DNA of 64,000 nucleotides, taken from NCBI RefSeq assembly GCF_036884655.1, contig NC_088344.1, positions 33,313,001 through 33,377,000 of the forward strand, read 5' to 3'. Positions 14,927 through 26,442 of the stretch are shown in pieces (the stretch's first letter is position 1; each line of letters begins with the position of its first letter). The notes below the pieces were generated by a model. That model made no database searches. It worked only from the letters and a program-made list of their open reading frames with translations, and was not told the origin of the DNA. Position numbers and translations under genes: made by a program. Source of the DNA: Musa acuminata AAA Group. Its lineage: Eukaryota; Streptophyta; Magnoliopsida; Zingiberales; Musaceae.

Positions 14927-15986
14927 CGAGCGGTATATCAAAACGTACCGCTCGGTATACTTGTTTCGTTTCGTACCATACCGAGGTAAGCTCGATACTT
15001 CGGTATGATACCAAATTACAAACCTTGCCAGAAAGAACAACAAGAGATTAAGCCCCATCTAGGGAAGAATTAATATATTAAAAAAATCAAGAAAACACCA
15101 CTTTGAAGCACTGTATAATGTTATCCCTAGCAAGTCATCATCTTTATGGAAGATAGTATAATTTTAATTGGATCAATCCTTTTATAGCAAATTCGATTGA
15201 TTATTTGCTGATCAATTTGAATAGGTACGTTATATCACTTGATAAGACAGTTAAGTTCATAGGATGGATCATTCTGGCATATAGTTTGATTTTGCTCAGT
15301 CTCTCTTACCTAAGTAGAATAAGATCGATTTTTTTTATTATACTTGCTTGTTTTAAAGTTGAAAAGACCATGCCGTAGGAGAGTTTGCTGTTTGCACTCA
15401 ACGACAGCGGCATAGAGGGTAGCAGTTTCTTTTTGGCGTAGTCATTGGAAACAAAGAGAGTTATATCCACACACTAAAGCGTGGAGAAAGATAAAGGAAA
15501 AAGACAGAACCTTTGCTTAGTCATCTGCTTAGGCTTGAAGTCAAACACTCAACTTTACTGTTGTAATTCGCAGCGGCCAACCAGGGGCCTGAAAGATCCG
15601 CAGATCCGCGTCGGGATCGGCCGGGGAACAAAACCCGGATACCGATATAAAGATCGGCTTTCAGCGCTGCAAAACATTGACAAAAGAAAGGGAGTAAAAG
15701 GCTTACCTTATACGATACCTAGACCGGTGCTGCGGCGGAAGACGGCGGCTAGGGCTCCGGGGAGGGACGGAAGAGCGGCAATGTGGTTGGTAGTCGCTAT
15801 GGGGAAGAGGAAAACGAGGGAGGGAGGAGTGGGTTCGCCTCCGCCCCCCGAGGCATTGGCAATCGAAGACGAGGGGAAGCCTACTGCGGGAGCTTCGAAG
15901 TCAAGGTCGGTGGCCGTGCTGATTACCAGACTCCGGATTGCAGAAAACCGGGTCCCACCACCAGAACCAGCGGGTAGAGAGGACAT
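5841..15986 (-). CDS. TPST: Protein-tyrosine sulfotransferase (plant TPST), multi-exon
   Basis: Golgi enzyme that moves sulfate from PAPS to tyrosines of secreted peptide hormones (PSK, PSY, RGF, CIF families). Exons read on minus: 12982-13159, 12821-12892, 11146-11434, 10906-11064, 9921-10025, 9676-9823, 9224-9273, 9079-9147, 8793-8912, 6802-6972, 5841-5981; all join in phase. Conserved blocks in order: LLFFLHVPRTGGRTYFHC (PAPS-binding region), LRKLY, THDDYSL, RDPVDRVFSTYEFSVEVAAR, TLDIWPWKYLVPWM, NGATFQVAGLTNNS, LYVGLTEEH, LNNLDVELYKYA. The last exon has a hydrophobic span (LFLAIALLMIIVLILLA) and a short basic tail, matching the type I topology of the Arabidopsis enzyme. These exons give about 500 residues, the usual length. 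The 5' end is unsure: an upstream frame at 15719-15986 with donor CTAG/GTATCG joins in phase but adds 89 residues that do not look like a classical signal peptide. Confidence 0.93.
8390..8495. repeat. Short repeats in a TPST intron
   Basis: CACTTGCAGTTGCTA occurs at about 8407 and again at about 8476, and a shorter CTGCAGTTGCTAAGG lies at about 8391. This is local intronic duplication with no evident function. Confidence 0.6.
13570..13800. repeat. Imperfect tandem duplication, period about 116 bp
   Basis: TATCCACAATTAGAGA occurs at about 13656 and 13772. The sequence preceding both is similar (AAGAGGCAT, then TTGG, then GTTGATGC or GGTGATAC). It is an old duplication within the TPST intron. 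Confidence 0.65.
14080..15028. mobile_element. Foldback-type DNA element with TIRs, target duplication and internal minisatellite
   Basis: The left end starts GCAAGGATTTTAATTTTG and the right end, reverse-complemented, starts GCAAGGTTTGTAATTTGG. Both run on to ATGATACCG / TCATACCG, so the terminal inverted repeats are about 28 bp. CAGAAAG flanks both ends (14074-14080 and 15029-15035; the last G overlaps the left end), a 6-7 bp target duplication. Inside are two perfect hairpins (arms 14211-14221 / 14226-14236 and 14925-14935 / 14946-14956), a GC-rich minisatellite (about 14510-14870) and an (AT)n tract. No transposase is seen, so it is non-autonomous. The superfamily is not assigned. Confidence 0.75.
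14510..14870. repeat. GC-rich degenerate minisatellite inside the foldback element
   Basis: Five or six variable units contain ACACGAGGCGAC or ACATGAGGCAAC, then CTCGTCGCCCTGTTTTGC, then ACGAGGAG. Unit length varies from roughly 50 to 75 bp. The repeats create long open frames on both strands that are artefacts. Confidence 0.75.
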
Positions 15987-16796
15987 TCTTGTCTAGCGGA
16001 CATGTACAATAACCAGGAAAAGAACGACGCGAGAAGCATGAGCGGCCACCGGAAAATACTTTTAATTATTTTTCTCCCTATAAAAGCAATTAATGTGATT
16101 AATATATAATAATTCTACGATATACACAAGGACTAAGGGATCACACTCCACAACAAAGACAAAGGAACAAGAGAGAAGAAACAAATAATATTGAGATAGA
16201 AAAGTTCACAGAAATCCACATTAGTTTCTCTGCACTTCAAAACGCGTAAGATCGTGAGTCCTGCTATAGGATGATAAGCATCCATGATGAAGCACTGTTC
16301 CAACGTATGCAATCTCATGCCAACCCTTTCTTATTGAGCGATCAAAGAACAGTAATAACTTTTTTTTTTGGGAACAGTTTTAACTAGAGAACATTACTAA
16401 CTATATAGGATATACTACCTCCTATGTTCCATGACTTCGACCATATAAAGTACAACCTACCGACGACATATGATGAAACCTCAACCAAAAAAAAATTCAT
16501 GTGGATCTTGGGCAAAAAAAATTTGGAGCAAGGATGATACATAGCATGTCGGCAAAGAGCAAGTCAGCCTGTGATTTGGGGTTGACAAGAAAAGAAAAAG
16601 CAACTGCACAAGCATCCCTCTAAGGCAGCAGCAAAGACAATTAGCGACGTGTGTGGCTATTTATCATCAAAACTGCTGGTATGTGCATCATCCACCGGTT
16701 GGTAGGTATATTTACAGTTACCGGAGGGGAGGGGTGGGGGAGGAGAGTTTGTGGCACCACTGCTTAGTCAACCAAGCCTTTCGTCCTGCAAGATGC
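15987..16796. other. Spacer between TPST (5' side) and PRAF (3' side)
   Basis: About 0.8 kb. It should hold the TPST promoter (minus strand) and the PRAF 3' UTR. I see no coding frame of family character. Confidence 0.5.
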
Positions 16797-19700
16797 TTAA
16801 GTAGAGCCAGTGGTAGAATTTTCACCGCTAAGAATGGTATATTTCTCCTGAAGCCATGATCGATTCTCTGACCACCACTTTTCTGCTTGTTGCTCGCTAA
16901 ATCTTTTTCGGCTGCAGAGAAAACAATAGACTCATCAACAAAGCTGCTAGGCATGACAAAATATTTTAATAATTTTAATGTCTTGTTCATGCAGTTGAAA
17001 AATAAGTTCCTGAAAATAGCACAACCAGTTGGAATGTTTATTGTCATGTTAAATTCAACTAGGACAATAACCTGGATTTTGTTTCAGCACAAACAATTTT
17101 GTTTAATGTCATGTTAAATAGCACGAACAAGTAATATAGGTCTACTATCATAACCAAATTGACAAAATGGACATCATATCTAATTAAGTGGAACAATAGA
17201 ACTTGATAACAATGCACAAAACATAAGACAAATCACTTCTTTCAATTGTTAAGCCAAAACTATGGAGTATTGAGACTTATGGATAATAAGAACATGTCTT
17301 GAACATAATGGGAGTAATAACTTTTGTTATCCTTTTCAAGACTTGAAAAATTGTTAATGGATATTCTCAGTCTCGGACACTTGAACAAGGCTCAGATGAA
17401 GTTAAAGAACAGAGTCTCTTTCTTTTATTCTTCCCATAAAAACTCACAAGTCCAAGTACAAAATGTGTAGGAGATACAACTGAAGACACTTACAGTCCCA
17501 AAATTAATCCCTCAGTTAACCACAGAAGATGATGTAAACAGAAACTTAATTATCAAAATCATTATTCAACTAGCTCTACCATTCAAGAGCCTGGGATATT
17601 TTCATCCCAATATCATGATATGAATTTTCCTTCTTTTACTTGTATTTTATGCAAGCCAACATTAATCTGAGAGTTTTCTCAAATGTTTACCCTAAATATG
17701 AGAGTGACAAAATAAAGTGCTTCCCTTTCTTAATGAAAGGTAAAACCACCAATGCAATGGCTTTATAGACTTGCTTATATCTGAACTGCACTGGTAGACA
17801 TTATTGGGCAGTAAGCGCATGCAACAAAGTTGACAGATAGACCCAAAAGAAATATTAACACTAGAGAGAGAATCAAATTTATGTTGATTACAAAAAAAAA
17901 AAAGAATATGTGATTTAAAGTGTCAAGAGTTCCTTACATTAGACAGCAAAGTACCATCTAATTTCCATGTTTTATGATATTACTCCTATAAGAAAGAATA
18001 TTGAGGTAAATAATGACAAATGGATAAGAGGAGACTGACAATACCTAAAGCGCACTCGCTTGAGACACTTATTGCCTCCAGGCAAAAAAGATATGGTAAA
18101 GTAAACACCTGGTTCAGCCTGTTCAACCCATTCTGCTGCTTCAGGCAATGTGTGATTTCCATTGCTGGCCAGTGGATTACCCAAGTTACTGTTTGACTCA
18201 GAAACCTGTGAAGCTAGCAAGTTGCTTGTTATGTTGTCACTGGAAGGAAGTTTTAATGAGTCAGATGTATAGCTATATCCACAGTTATGGGAAATCAGAC
18301 AACCTTCTGGTACTCCTTCAGCCATAACCTTAAGCTGCCAAAGATGTGACTGGAATTAGAAACCCAACTAGTAGAACACCGAATAAAATTGCAGCATGGT
18401 AGCATGAAAAGAGACTTCTGACGCATCTTGCCACCTCGGCATACAAGCCCAGATACAAATTAAAGGATCAGTTTTCTGGTAGCTTAAGTTGAAGAAACTA
18501 GTCGTGCCTACAGTGCATGGTACATAACTAAATATAGAAATGAGTTAAAATACAGTACTGCTATAAAAATTGTTGGGATTAATAGTGGAAGGTATAATAG
18601 TGGGCTAACTGTGGTGATATATGATGAGGTTTTCTACTAAGGATCTCTTGAAGACCTTGCTACATTTTACTCTCTTGGATCCTAGATATAAGAATTCTTC
18701 CCTGTTCCTGTACATATTGATTCTGACTGCAATAAACTACCTGCAAGCAGAATTCATCTGAACATAGGATTAGATTACCAGTTACCCAGTAAAAGAAGTA
18801 TACAGTATACTGCAATTTATAGATCAGTGATCCTGTTATTTCCCCCGCCAAGTATGATGAAAAATGTACTTATGAAGTTCACCTCTTAAAAGTTAAAGCG
18901 GTAACAGTCAACTTCATTTGACATATGATCCACAAACCATTTCATAATAAAAGATACAGTACAGAACCAGAATAGGCAAAATTGGTGAACCACCAAACAA
19001 GTTCAAGCATCAATCAGACTAGAATGTATTTGACTGTTAGTTCATATCAAGGATTAGCTTAAATCCTTATATGTTCATTTAAGTAATAAGTAAACTTACT
19101 GCATACAATAAACTTTCATGTGTATGTTTTTTGCTATTAATATTAATTTGATTGATGGGAGATTAATAGGAACTTAGTCTACACTTGAACGATAGAGACA
19201 AACAATAAAAAATATCTTGAACACGGCTTTGGAAATGCTAAAACAATGACAAAAATTTACAATTATGATAGATGGACAATTGGTTCCGAAACATATAGGC
19301 CATAAGTATCTTGGATCAATTTTTAGTATAAGAGGATGTTGATAAAGATAATTTATAGATTTATAGCGGGATGGTCACAATGGAGAAGATAATTAGTTTG
19401 ATATGATCCACCACTTGGACTGGTCCATACCGGGCAGTAGTAATTGTTCTAATGGCCAACCAGCACACAGATCGGCCCCTTTTTTGTGATCCTGGTCCAC
19501 TTCAGCCTTTATTCTTTTTTTTTATTTAGGTTTAAATCTCTCACACATGCTTAAACTCTCACAAACACTCGTGAGATCTGATTGCTTTTAGTTTGGCTAG
19601 TGATAGTGTCTTAACAAGAGCTAAATGTTAAGAGAAGATATATGTAGCTGACCGTATATGCTTGGGACGTTACAACTTATTGCGGATGCTACTCCACATG

Positions 19701-22700
19701 GTCATAGATTTTCCATGTTGTAAAATCCCAATAACTCAAATATAAGGCTAAGCATGCATTAAGAATCGGATGTTAAGCATTTAGAAGAAATATACAAAAA
19801 TTTAGGGTTGTCTAGACTCTAGACAAGGATAGTGAGATTGACATGTAGAGTAACTAGGGAAAAAAAGTTTATATTTATGAAAATTCGGCAAATTTTGTAG
19901 AGAATATTTCACTGACTATTGTTTATATTTATGAACAACGGTACACCGAGCAGTTCATATTTCACCGGTCCAGCTATGCACCACTATGGAATTAAACTGT
20001 ACCATAAAAGGTCTAAAGAGACACTTAAACTAATATTTTATGATTTTTCCTAAACATATACCATAGCAGATGATCTTAAACCGACATGCTGTAACATTAC
20101 AAGATGAGATAAGTACAGGGTAGGTATATAATCCCAGAGATCTAGCCTGCAACCAAAGCACACTTTTAAATACCAGTACCAGTACCCACCCCAGAATCTT
20201 ATCTAAATATTACCTACCAAATTAGTATGGTAAGTATACCTCAGCACAACCAATAAACATTACTAAATTTTATATAACATGTCATTGCTCACCAATATGA
20301 TATACTGACATGCCGTCAGAAATTATGATTCAAAGTGCTACAGAAGTTCAGAAGTAGCAACTATCATGACAATTTCCATGTGCAAAAAAGAACATGATAG
20401 AAAAGGAAGTCCAACGTGAATAAGAAATTGGTGTGGATTTTTTTAGTATAATAAACCAAGAAACCATCAAATGTGTAATAATTAATTTTTATTCTGCAAT
20501 TTCAGAGAAAAAATATGCCCAACATGTTCATAAGAATAGTACCTAATGCTGACCGATGAACTTTTGGAATCAAGAGCTCCACAAGGAATACTATGTGTTA
20601 AGAAGAAACTCTACCTGTGAGGTTAGAGACTTGATTACTTCCTTTGCAGCCTTGCACTTCGCAGTTTCTTCACTTGCTATTGCTTTGGTGTCTATCAACT
20701 GTTTTGTTGCTTTCTGCAATTCCACTTCTAGAAGTCGTGATTTACACATTAGCTCAGCTACCTACAGAAGAAAAAGTTCCAATTCATGGTACATAACTGA
20801 TCAATTATGAGGCACCCTGATTGATGAGAACCAAGATTTCAAATGGAAATTTTAATCACAACTGAAATACAGAACAAAAGACAAATGTTTCCATCGATTT
20901 TAACTGATCCTTGCAGAAGAAAGAGCAACAAATATGATCACCAGAGGCTGTCAATTATAATAAGGCAAGAAGCTGATGTCGATGTCCATATTAATAGTTT
21001 TTTAAGTACGAAAGGAATATGCAGTCTAATTCAGTGGAATTAGTAAAGCTTGTTGAGTGCATCAGGTGAGCTAAGAAACTAAAATTACCTACTTGAAGTA
21101 ACAACATACTAACCTGTGCCCGCAACATAATGACTTCTTGTCTTAGATCCTCATTATTTGGCTTCGAATCAACATCCAAAATTTCCATGCAAGTAAGATC
21201 AATTCCAGGTGCTGTGGGCATTGAATGTGGTGAACTTGGCTTACATGATGTAGGGGATGTTGAACGAGAAGCTACTCTTGAACCCGGGACAGAAGCAGAG
21301 AATATTTTCTTTGAAGATGCTTGAAGAAACTTTGAAGAGCTTGATGGGTATAAGTTTCTCAATTGATTTGGCATTGGATTATGCCGCCTATTATTTGATT
21401 CCCTAGAATCTCTACCCTCACCTTTAAAAGATTCAACTGAGGAGAGCCTAGAAAACTGTCCCTGCATTCTAGGAGCAAGTGAATCTTTGTCGGCCAGTTC
21501 ACCAGGCATCTGGTTTGTGCTTCCACTTTGATGCTTTGGAAATCGAGGAATTTTACCATCCCCCATTGCCTTCTTAAGCTTGGTATAACATTCATCACAT
21601 ACACGATATGGCTTATTAATATTTGGTGCTAAAGAAGCTCCAGTAGATTTTTTGCTGCTACATGCTTTGCAAAAGACTGAACCACAATTATAACAATTAT
21701 GACGCTTTCTTCTGAAACCAAAAGGGAGATGACAACCAGCACATATGGACTGGTCAGCACTACAAATCCACTTATGAAGACAGATGACGGCAGTAAAACT
21801 TGCACCACATACAACACTCTTCACTTGTTTGTCTTTCAGAGCTTCAACAAGTGTTGGAGTATTTCGGTCGTCACTATCACCATGGCCTAAACGGCCGTTT
21901 GTTCCTTTGCCCCAAGTGTAGACTTCAGTTCTTGAGGTCAATACAGCAACATGATAGGCACCACATGATATCTCTTCAACAAAACTATTGTAAATCTTTC
22001 CTTCAACACACGTAGGAAGTTTCCCATCCGCTTCAGGATTACCAAGTTGCCCATAGACAGTACTTCCCATTGTATAAACACGTCCAGAAGTTGTTAAACC
22101 AATAGTTATGTCATGCCCGCAAGCGACCTTACAAAAGCTATCAGAAAGAGATACTACACAAGTTGGAAGGAGTCTGGTTTCTCCGTCACCATGTCCAAGT
22201 CGACCTTTATCGCCATCTCCCCATGTGAATAGCTTCCCTGTTGAAGAGCTACCAGAATCAGAAGATGCATCCAAAATTTCCACAATTGCAGCAGTGTGCC
22301 AAACACCACAAGCTGCACGGACAGCACGCATTCCTTTGAGAGCTTCAACTTCTCTTGGTATGTTTGTGCTTCTATGATCTCCATGACCCAGAGCACCAAA
22401 GATTCCATCACCAAACGTAAACAGCTGTCCTGCAGATGTCACAATGGCCGTATGCCACGGTCCACAAGATACAGAGGACACATGCTGACCTTCCATTGGA
22501 CCACAGACTTTCTTAGGAATCCAGTGACTCACATCACTCCCATGGCCCAGGAGACCTGAACTGTGCACCCCATCACCCCATGTATATAAATCCCCTGACA
22601 AAGTGACAGCACATGTATGATATTCTCCGCATGCTACAAGTTCAACATTCATACCACTTAAGGCATCAATGAGCTTTGGCTGGGAAACATCAGCATCATT

Positions 22701-25700
22701 TCCATGACCAAGCCTACCTCCTGACTCCTCTCCCCAACTAAAAACCTCCCCTTGTTTGGTAACTAAAACTGCATGCCCCCTACCACAAGCTAGATTGTGA
22801 ACATCAAGCACTACTGCTGATTCTAAGGCTTTTGGCAATGATGCATCAATCTTAGCGGTCGATGAAATTCCAACCCTTTGGAGACCACCACCAAGAACCC
22901 CATCACCTAAACCTTCTCCCCAAATGAAAACATCACCTAGTGCATCAAAATCCTCATGACCTGATCCATGGCTTGATGAGCTAACAGCACTAGATAGACT
23001 TACTCTAACAGTGTCAACTGCAGAGGACTGGCCATTTGCATTATCTGCCGTTCCTGATGAGTATGAAGAGATAGATTTACCTAAAGATTCTGAATGAAAC
23101 AAACTCCTGGCTGGTGCAGTATACAATATCACATCAGAAAATACTCTTCCCAAACTTTTGACTGGATGGCTCTCATATGGAATATTGACTTGTTGGTCAT
23201 CTTTGGAATCCTTTAGAAACAAAAAGAAAAAGGGTCATCTAGTAACCAGTGAGATTAATACATTGCAGAAGTTATACTAAGAACAGACTTGCCTAACCTT
23301 ATGGGAGATATCACTACCACTGAAGGGCGATGTAAACGGCGAGATTTTCTGAATATGCGTGGATGGACTATCAGAGGAAGTCCTATCACCTCTTGATTCA
23401 GATCTCAACTTCTGATGACTTCCATGTGAAATCAATGCCTTCAGTCCAACAAACCACACTTCGGCTTCATCCTTATCCTTGCAGATCTGTTAAGTTCAGT
23501 TCAACGAAACAGTATCACGAAAATGTGCTTCACAAGTAGCATAACGATATATGCAAATTGTGCAGTATATCTACACCCATTAGTCTATTTGTGCATATGA
23601 AATTGTACATACCATGAATATATGCATTATTAAGTTTTTTTTGTGCATCTCAAGTGGCCACTTTCGGAAGAGAAATTGCAGAACATTGTCCAAGAAAATA
23701 CAAACAATAGAATGAAAGCATGTCCTGCCAGTAGGTAAAAGACGAGGAACAAGGATGGGTGCCTACCAGATCTAGCGATCTGTCATTGTATATAAGAGAA
23801 AATGACTGGTATTCTTTATCGGGCCGTGGATACCGCTGAAATATTGCCTGAAAGAAGAGCCACAACACATAAAATTGTCTTCACATATACAACACTACCT
23901 TCAGGAACATTTGAACAAGATACTGAAAGAATTAAAACAGGATTTTGTAAGTTAAATAATCAAAGATATGTTTGATATAAAACATTCTAGAACCAGTGTC
24001 ATGAAGACCCAAGGGACAAACAACAAAGTTCTATTTAGGATATGTCATCAATTTTCATGGTAAAGAAGAAAAGGAAAAAAGAGTACCTAAATACAGCAGG
24101 TAAGTGTTTATGATGCATGATAAAAAATATAATAATCTTATGCAAATAAAATACAAACTCTTCATAATATATATAGTAAGAGAACTTGTTAGTCAACATA
24201 GGAAAATAAACATTAAGAAGATATCTGAAGATGAAGAACTGAACTTACAGTACGCTGCCCAGGTATGATTTTTGAAACCTGACTAAGTTTAAGCTGTTTC
24301 TCATCCTTTCCAGAATACCAAATTAGTAAAGATTCATCCTGGAAAAATTAGAAAATAATCTAATGAGACAAAATTATGAACCAAAAAGTAAACAATCCTC
24401 TGGTTAGATACATACAGCTTCCTGATTTCTTATTCAGATTATAGCTGGTTATACGACACCTTTAACAGCAAAAGAGAAAAAAAAAATACTATCTGCAGCA
24501 ATCATATATAACAAGAAACAATTTCTAAGATTCATTAAAAGTTAAGGGCACATACAAGCAAGAATGAATAAGGACATAAGTGTACTATCCATCTAGGTAA
24601 ATAAACCAACTTACATTAGAAAGCCTGAAAGGACAAAACTTTGGCTTCCCTCTTCGCCCATACTTCAATAGATGTGCTCCTTTCTTTAAGGCTGTGATTG
24701 CCTGGGCATCCTGATGTAGTTAGCATCAACAGTACAAAAATAGCACTTGGCAAATTGTGCCAAGCATTTGTTCTTATATCTTGAGTATAAAAAACAAGAG
24801 AAAGAGAAAAATAAGAGATACAATAGGTATGATTTGAGGAAAAGAAATTCCAGAATCAATCTTCAGTGTCACCAAAGCTAACCAGGGACAAATTTCAGAT
24901 TTTCATCCCATAGCAGTCAAATTATAGACAAATTTTTAACTGGGTTAGTTAGCTAACCGTATAAAGTACCTGATGGCACACAAGTCAAGGAGTATGTGCT
25001 GCATAACAAATGCAGGTGTCATAGAGAGAAGGCTCGATCTCATGTGCAACAACAACCAGCTTCAAATAGATTTAGCTAAAGACACTAAAGTTGGAGTTAG
25101 TTTGAGTCAAATGATTTTTGAGAAAAAACAATTTACCCACTTTTGGTTTAACATAATTTTACAACACCACATGTGGTTAAAAGGATGGCACTTTACCCAC
25201 CTGAGGCTAGATCCGTCTTGCTTGGTGCTATCTCTGAAGGGGCCAATTCAGTTCATAGAAGTAGGGCCATTATGGGGGCGGTTTAGGGTCCACCTGCTCC
25301 ATAACAAAAGTCATATATGATTGTTTGGATGCTATTTGCTCGTGCAAACCTATGAGAGCTTGGGGGTGAAAGATCTCAGGGTAGTTGTTCGAGGCAAGAA
25401 GTCACTATTAGTTCAGGTAGTAGCATAACTTCTAAGAAAAGATATGTTTACATGGGCACTTTAGCCAAGCATTCAATCACCTATGATGTATTTCTGCAGA
25501 TATATAAAACAGAAGAACAATGAAAATGAACTAATCTACACAATTCCTCAATCCAAAAATTCATTTTCATTGCTTATCACATGCTTTCCATAGCACAAAA
25601 TCCAGAACAAGAATGGCATCATCACACACATGTCATGAACCCCAATGAAAGATATATATACATATAACTTCAGAGTTCATATGCATCTTTTACTCAATGA

Positions 25701-26198
25701 TTTAGCAAAAAAATGTGTATTCACGAATGATATGAAGGATCTGCCTGGGGGAGTACACGCAACAAGGAGTTACCATGGGAATCAAAACTACTAAACACTC
25801 ACTTCATCAAATGACAAGGATATAGCTAGGAAATCAGCACAAAAGAACAAGATTCAAGATGGATAGGCATAGGTTTATAACAGGCATCTTCTATAATGAG
25901 GGGGTGTTAATTTAATCTGAAAGTTCAAAGAGGAAGAGGACATAGGACAAGGAGATTTTTTGCACTGGAGACCTCCAAGTTTCGAGAGGATGAGATAAGA
26001 CTTTCCATGCCAATGTTTACATCAAAAGTCTAGGATAATAGATTGAACGTCTCTATTTGTTTTTCTAACAAAATGATAAGGAAACATAAGACAACAGTGC
26101 ATACAAAAAGGAGATAGTGGGAAAAAAATACGGATGCTGCAAGATGATACCTGCTCAACATCCCTCTCAACAGAACCATTTCTCAGAGGATCTGCCAT
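16797..26198 (-). CDS. PRAF: PRAF-type protein: PH, RCC1 repeats, FYVE, coiled coil, BRX
   Basis: Plant-specific family linking phosphoinositide-binding modules to an RCC1 propeller; members have been reported in GEF activity toward Rab-like GTPases and in polarity. Exons on minus: 26151-26198, 24615-24710, 24249-24338, 23767-23847, 23298-23486, 21114-23210, 20615-20761, 18045-18334, 16797-16911; all in phase, about 1050 residues, normal for the family. Residues 1-16 begin MADPLRNGSVERD. The PH domain follows (ALKKGAHLLKYGRRGKPKF ... CKDKDEAEVWFVGLKAL). The 2.1-kb exon encodes seven or so RCC1 repeats with CG.WHTA and WG.G..G.LGHG signatures, then a FYVE zinc finger (CAGCHLPFGF ... CYNCG ... 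CKAC ... CDEC). The next exon is coiled coil. The last two give the BRX block (AEWVEQAEPGVYFTISFLPG ... LKRVRFSRKRFSEQQAE). The FYVE basic motif reads RKRHNCYNCG, with N for the second H of the canonical HHC. Confidence 0.95.
18335..20614. other. PRAF intron with transposon debris
   Basis: 2.3-kb intron between the coiled-coil exon and the BRX exon. It contains the LINE-like remnant listed separately. Around 19400-19480 and 19930-19985 are short stretches with GGTCCATACCGGGC and GGTACACCGAGC motifs, recalling the CCGAGCGGTA motif of the foldback element at 14.1-15.0 kb. I see no other gene. Confidence 0.5.
19240..19680 (+). mobile_element. Decayed non-LTR retrotransposon (RTE/L1-like RT tail)
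   Basis: Plus-strand translation near 19271-19385 gives DGQLVPK, then HKYLGSIF, then DL, RDGH and WR-like residues with several stops. This follows the order of the RT C-terminal block in plant LINEs (DGQ.VPK...FKYLGS.IQ..G.ID.DV..RI.AGW.KW). A weaker match to the later AVRPAMLYG block is at about 19648-19668 (VRPYMLGT). The match is by recalled motif only and is strongly degraded. It lies antisense to PRAF inside an intron. Confidence 0.5.
24711..26150. other. First coding intron of PRAF
   Basis: 1.4-kb AT-rich intron between the short first coding exon (MADPLRNG) and the first PH exon. A moderately GC stretch at 25080-25330 repeats TTTACCCAC twice (about 25133 and 25193). I could not identify it; it may be transposon debris. 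Confidence 0.5.
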
Positions 26199-26442
26199 TC
26201 ACCTACTGGAATTACACAACACATGCACAAAGAACAAGCCTCGTCTGCATAATGGCCAGAAGATACAACGCTGCCAGAAAGTATCTGAGGCTGCCCCATA
26301 AACGAACTCGAGATGAGCCTTCGCTTATGGAGCAGAACTCCACATAATAATTCACTCTATTCCATCAAAGCATGTGGAAAGACCAAGAGGGATGAAAGCC
26401 CCCACGATCCAAGCATCCAAATCAACAGCAGCAGAAACTGCA

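Larger units (their letters stand above)
13159..15718. other. Longest TPST intron (tentative)
   Basis: About 2.5 kb between the tentative first exon and the exon carrying the PAPS-binding motif. It contains a 116-bp tandem duplication and the 0.95-kb foldback element listed separately. Possible short leader exons on the minus strand (for example around 13323-13364, bounded by TTTTTCAG and GTAAGATC) were seen but could not be confirmed. Confidence 0.5.

Noticed and set aside
14242..15014. Several 70-154 residue frames on both strands
   Set aside because: They are products of the GC-rich minisatellite within the foldback element; the same repeat is open in multiple frames and no domain is recognisable.
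18660..18851. Possible extra PRAF exon
   Set aside because: The coiled-coil exon (ending SLTSQ) joins directly in phase to the BRX exon (starting LKVMAEGVP), matching the family; no extra exon is needed.
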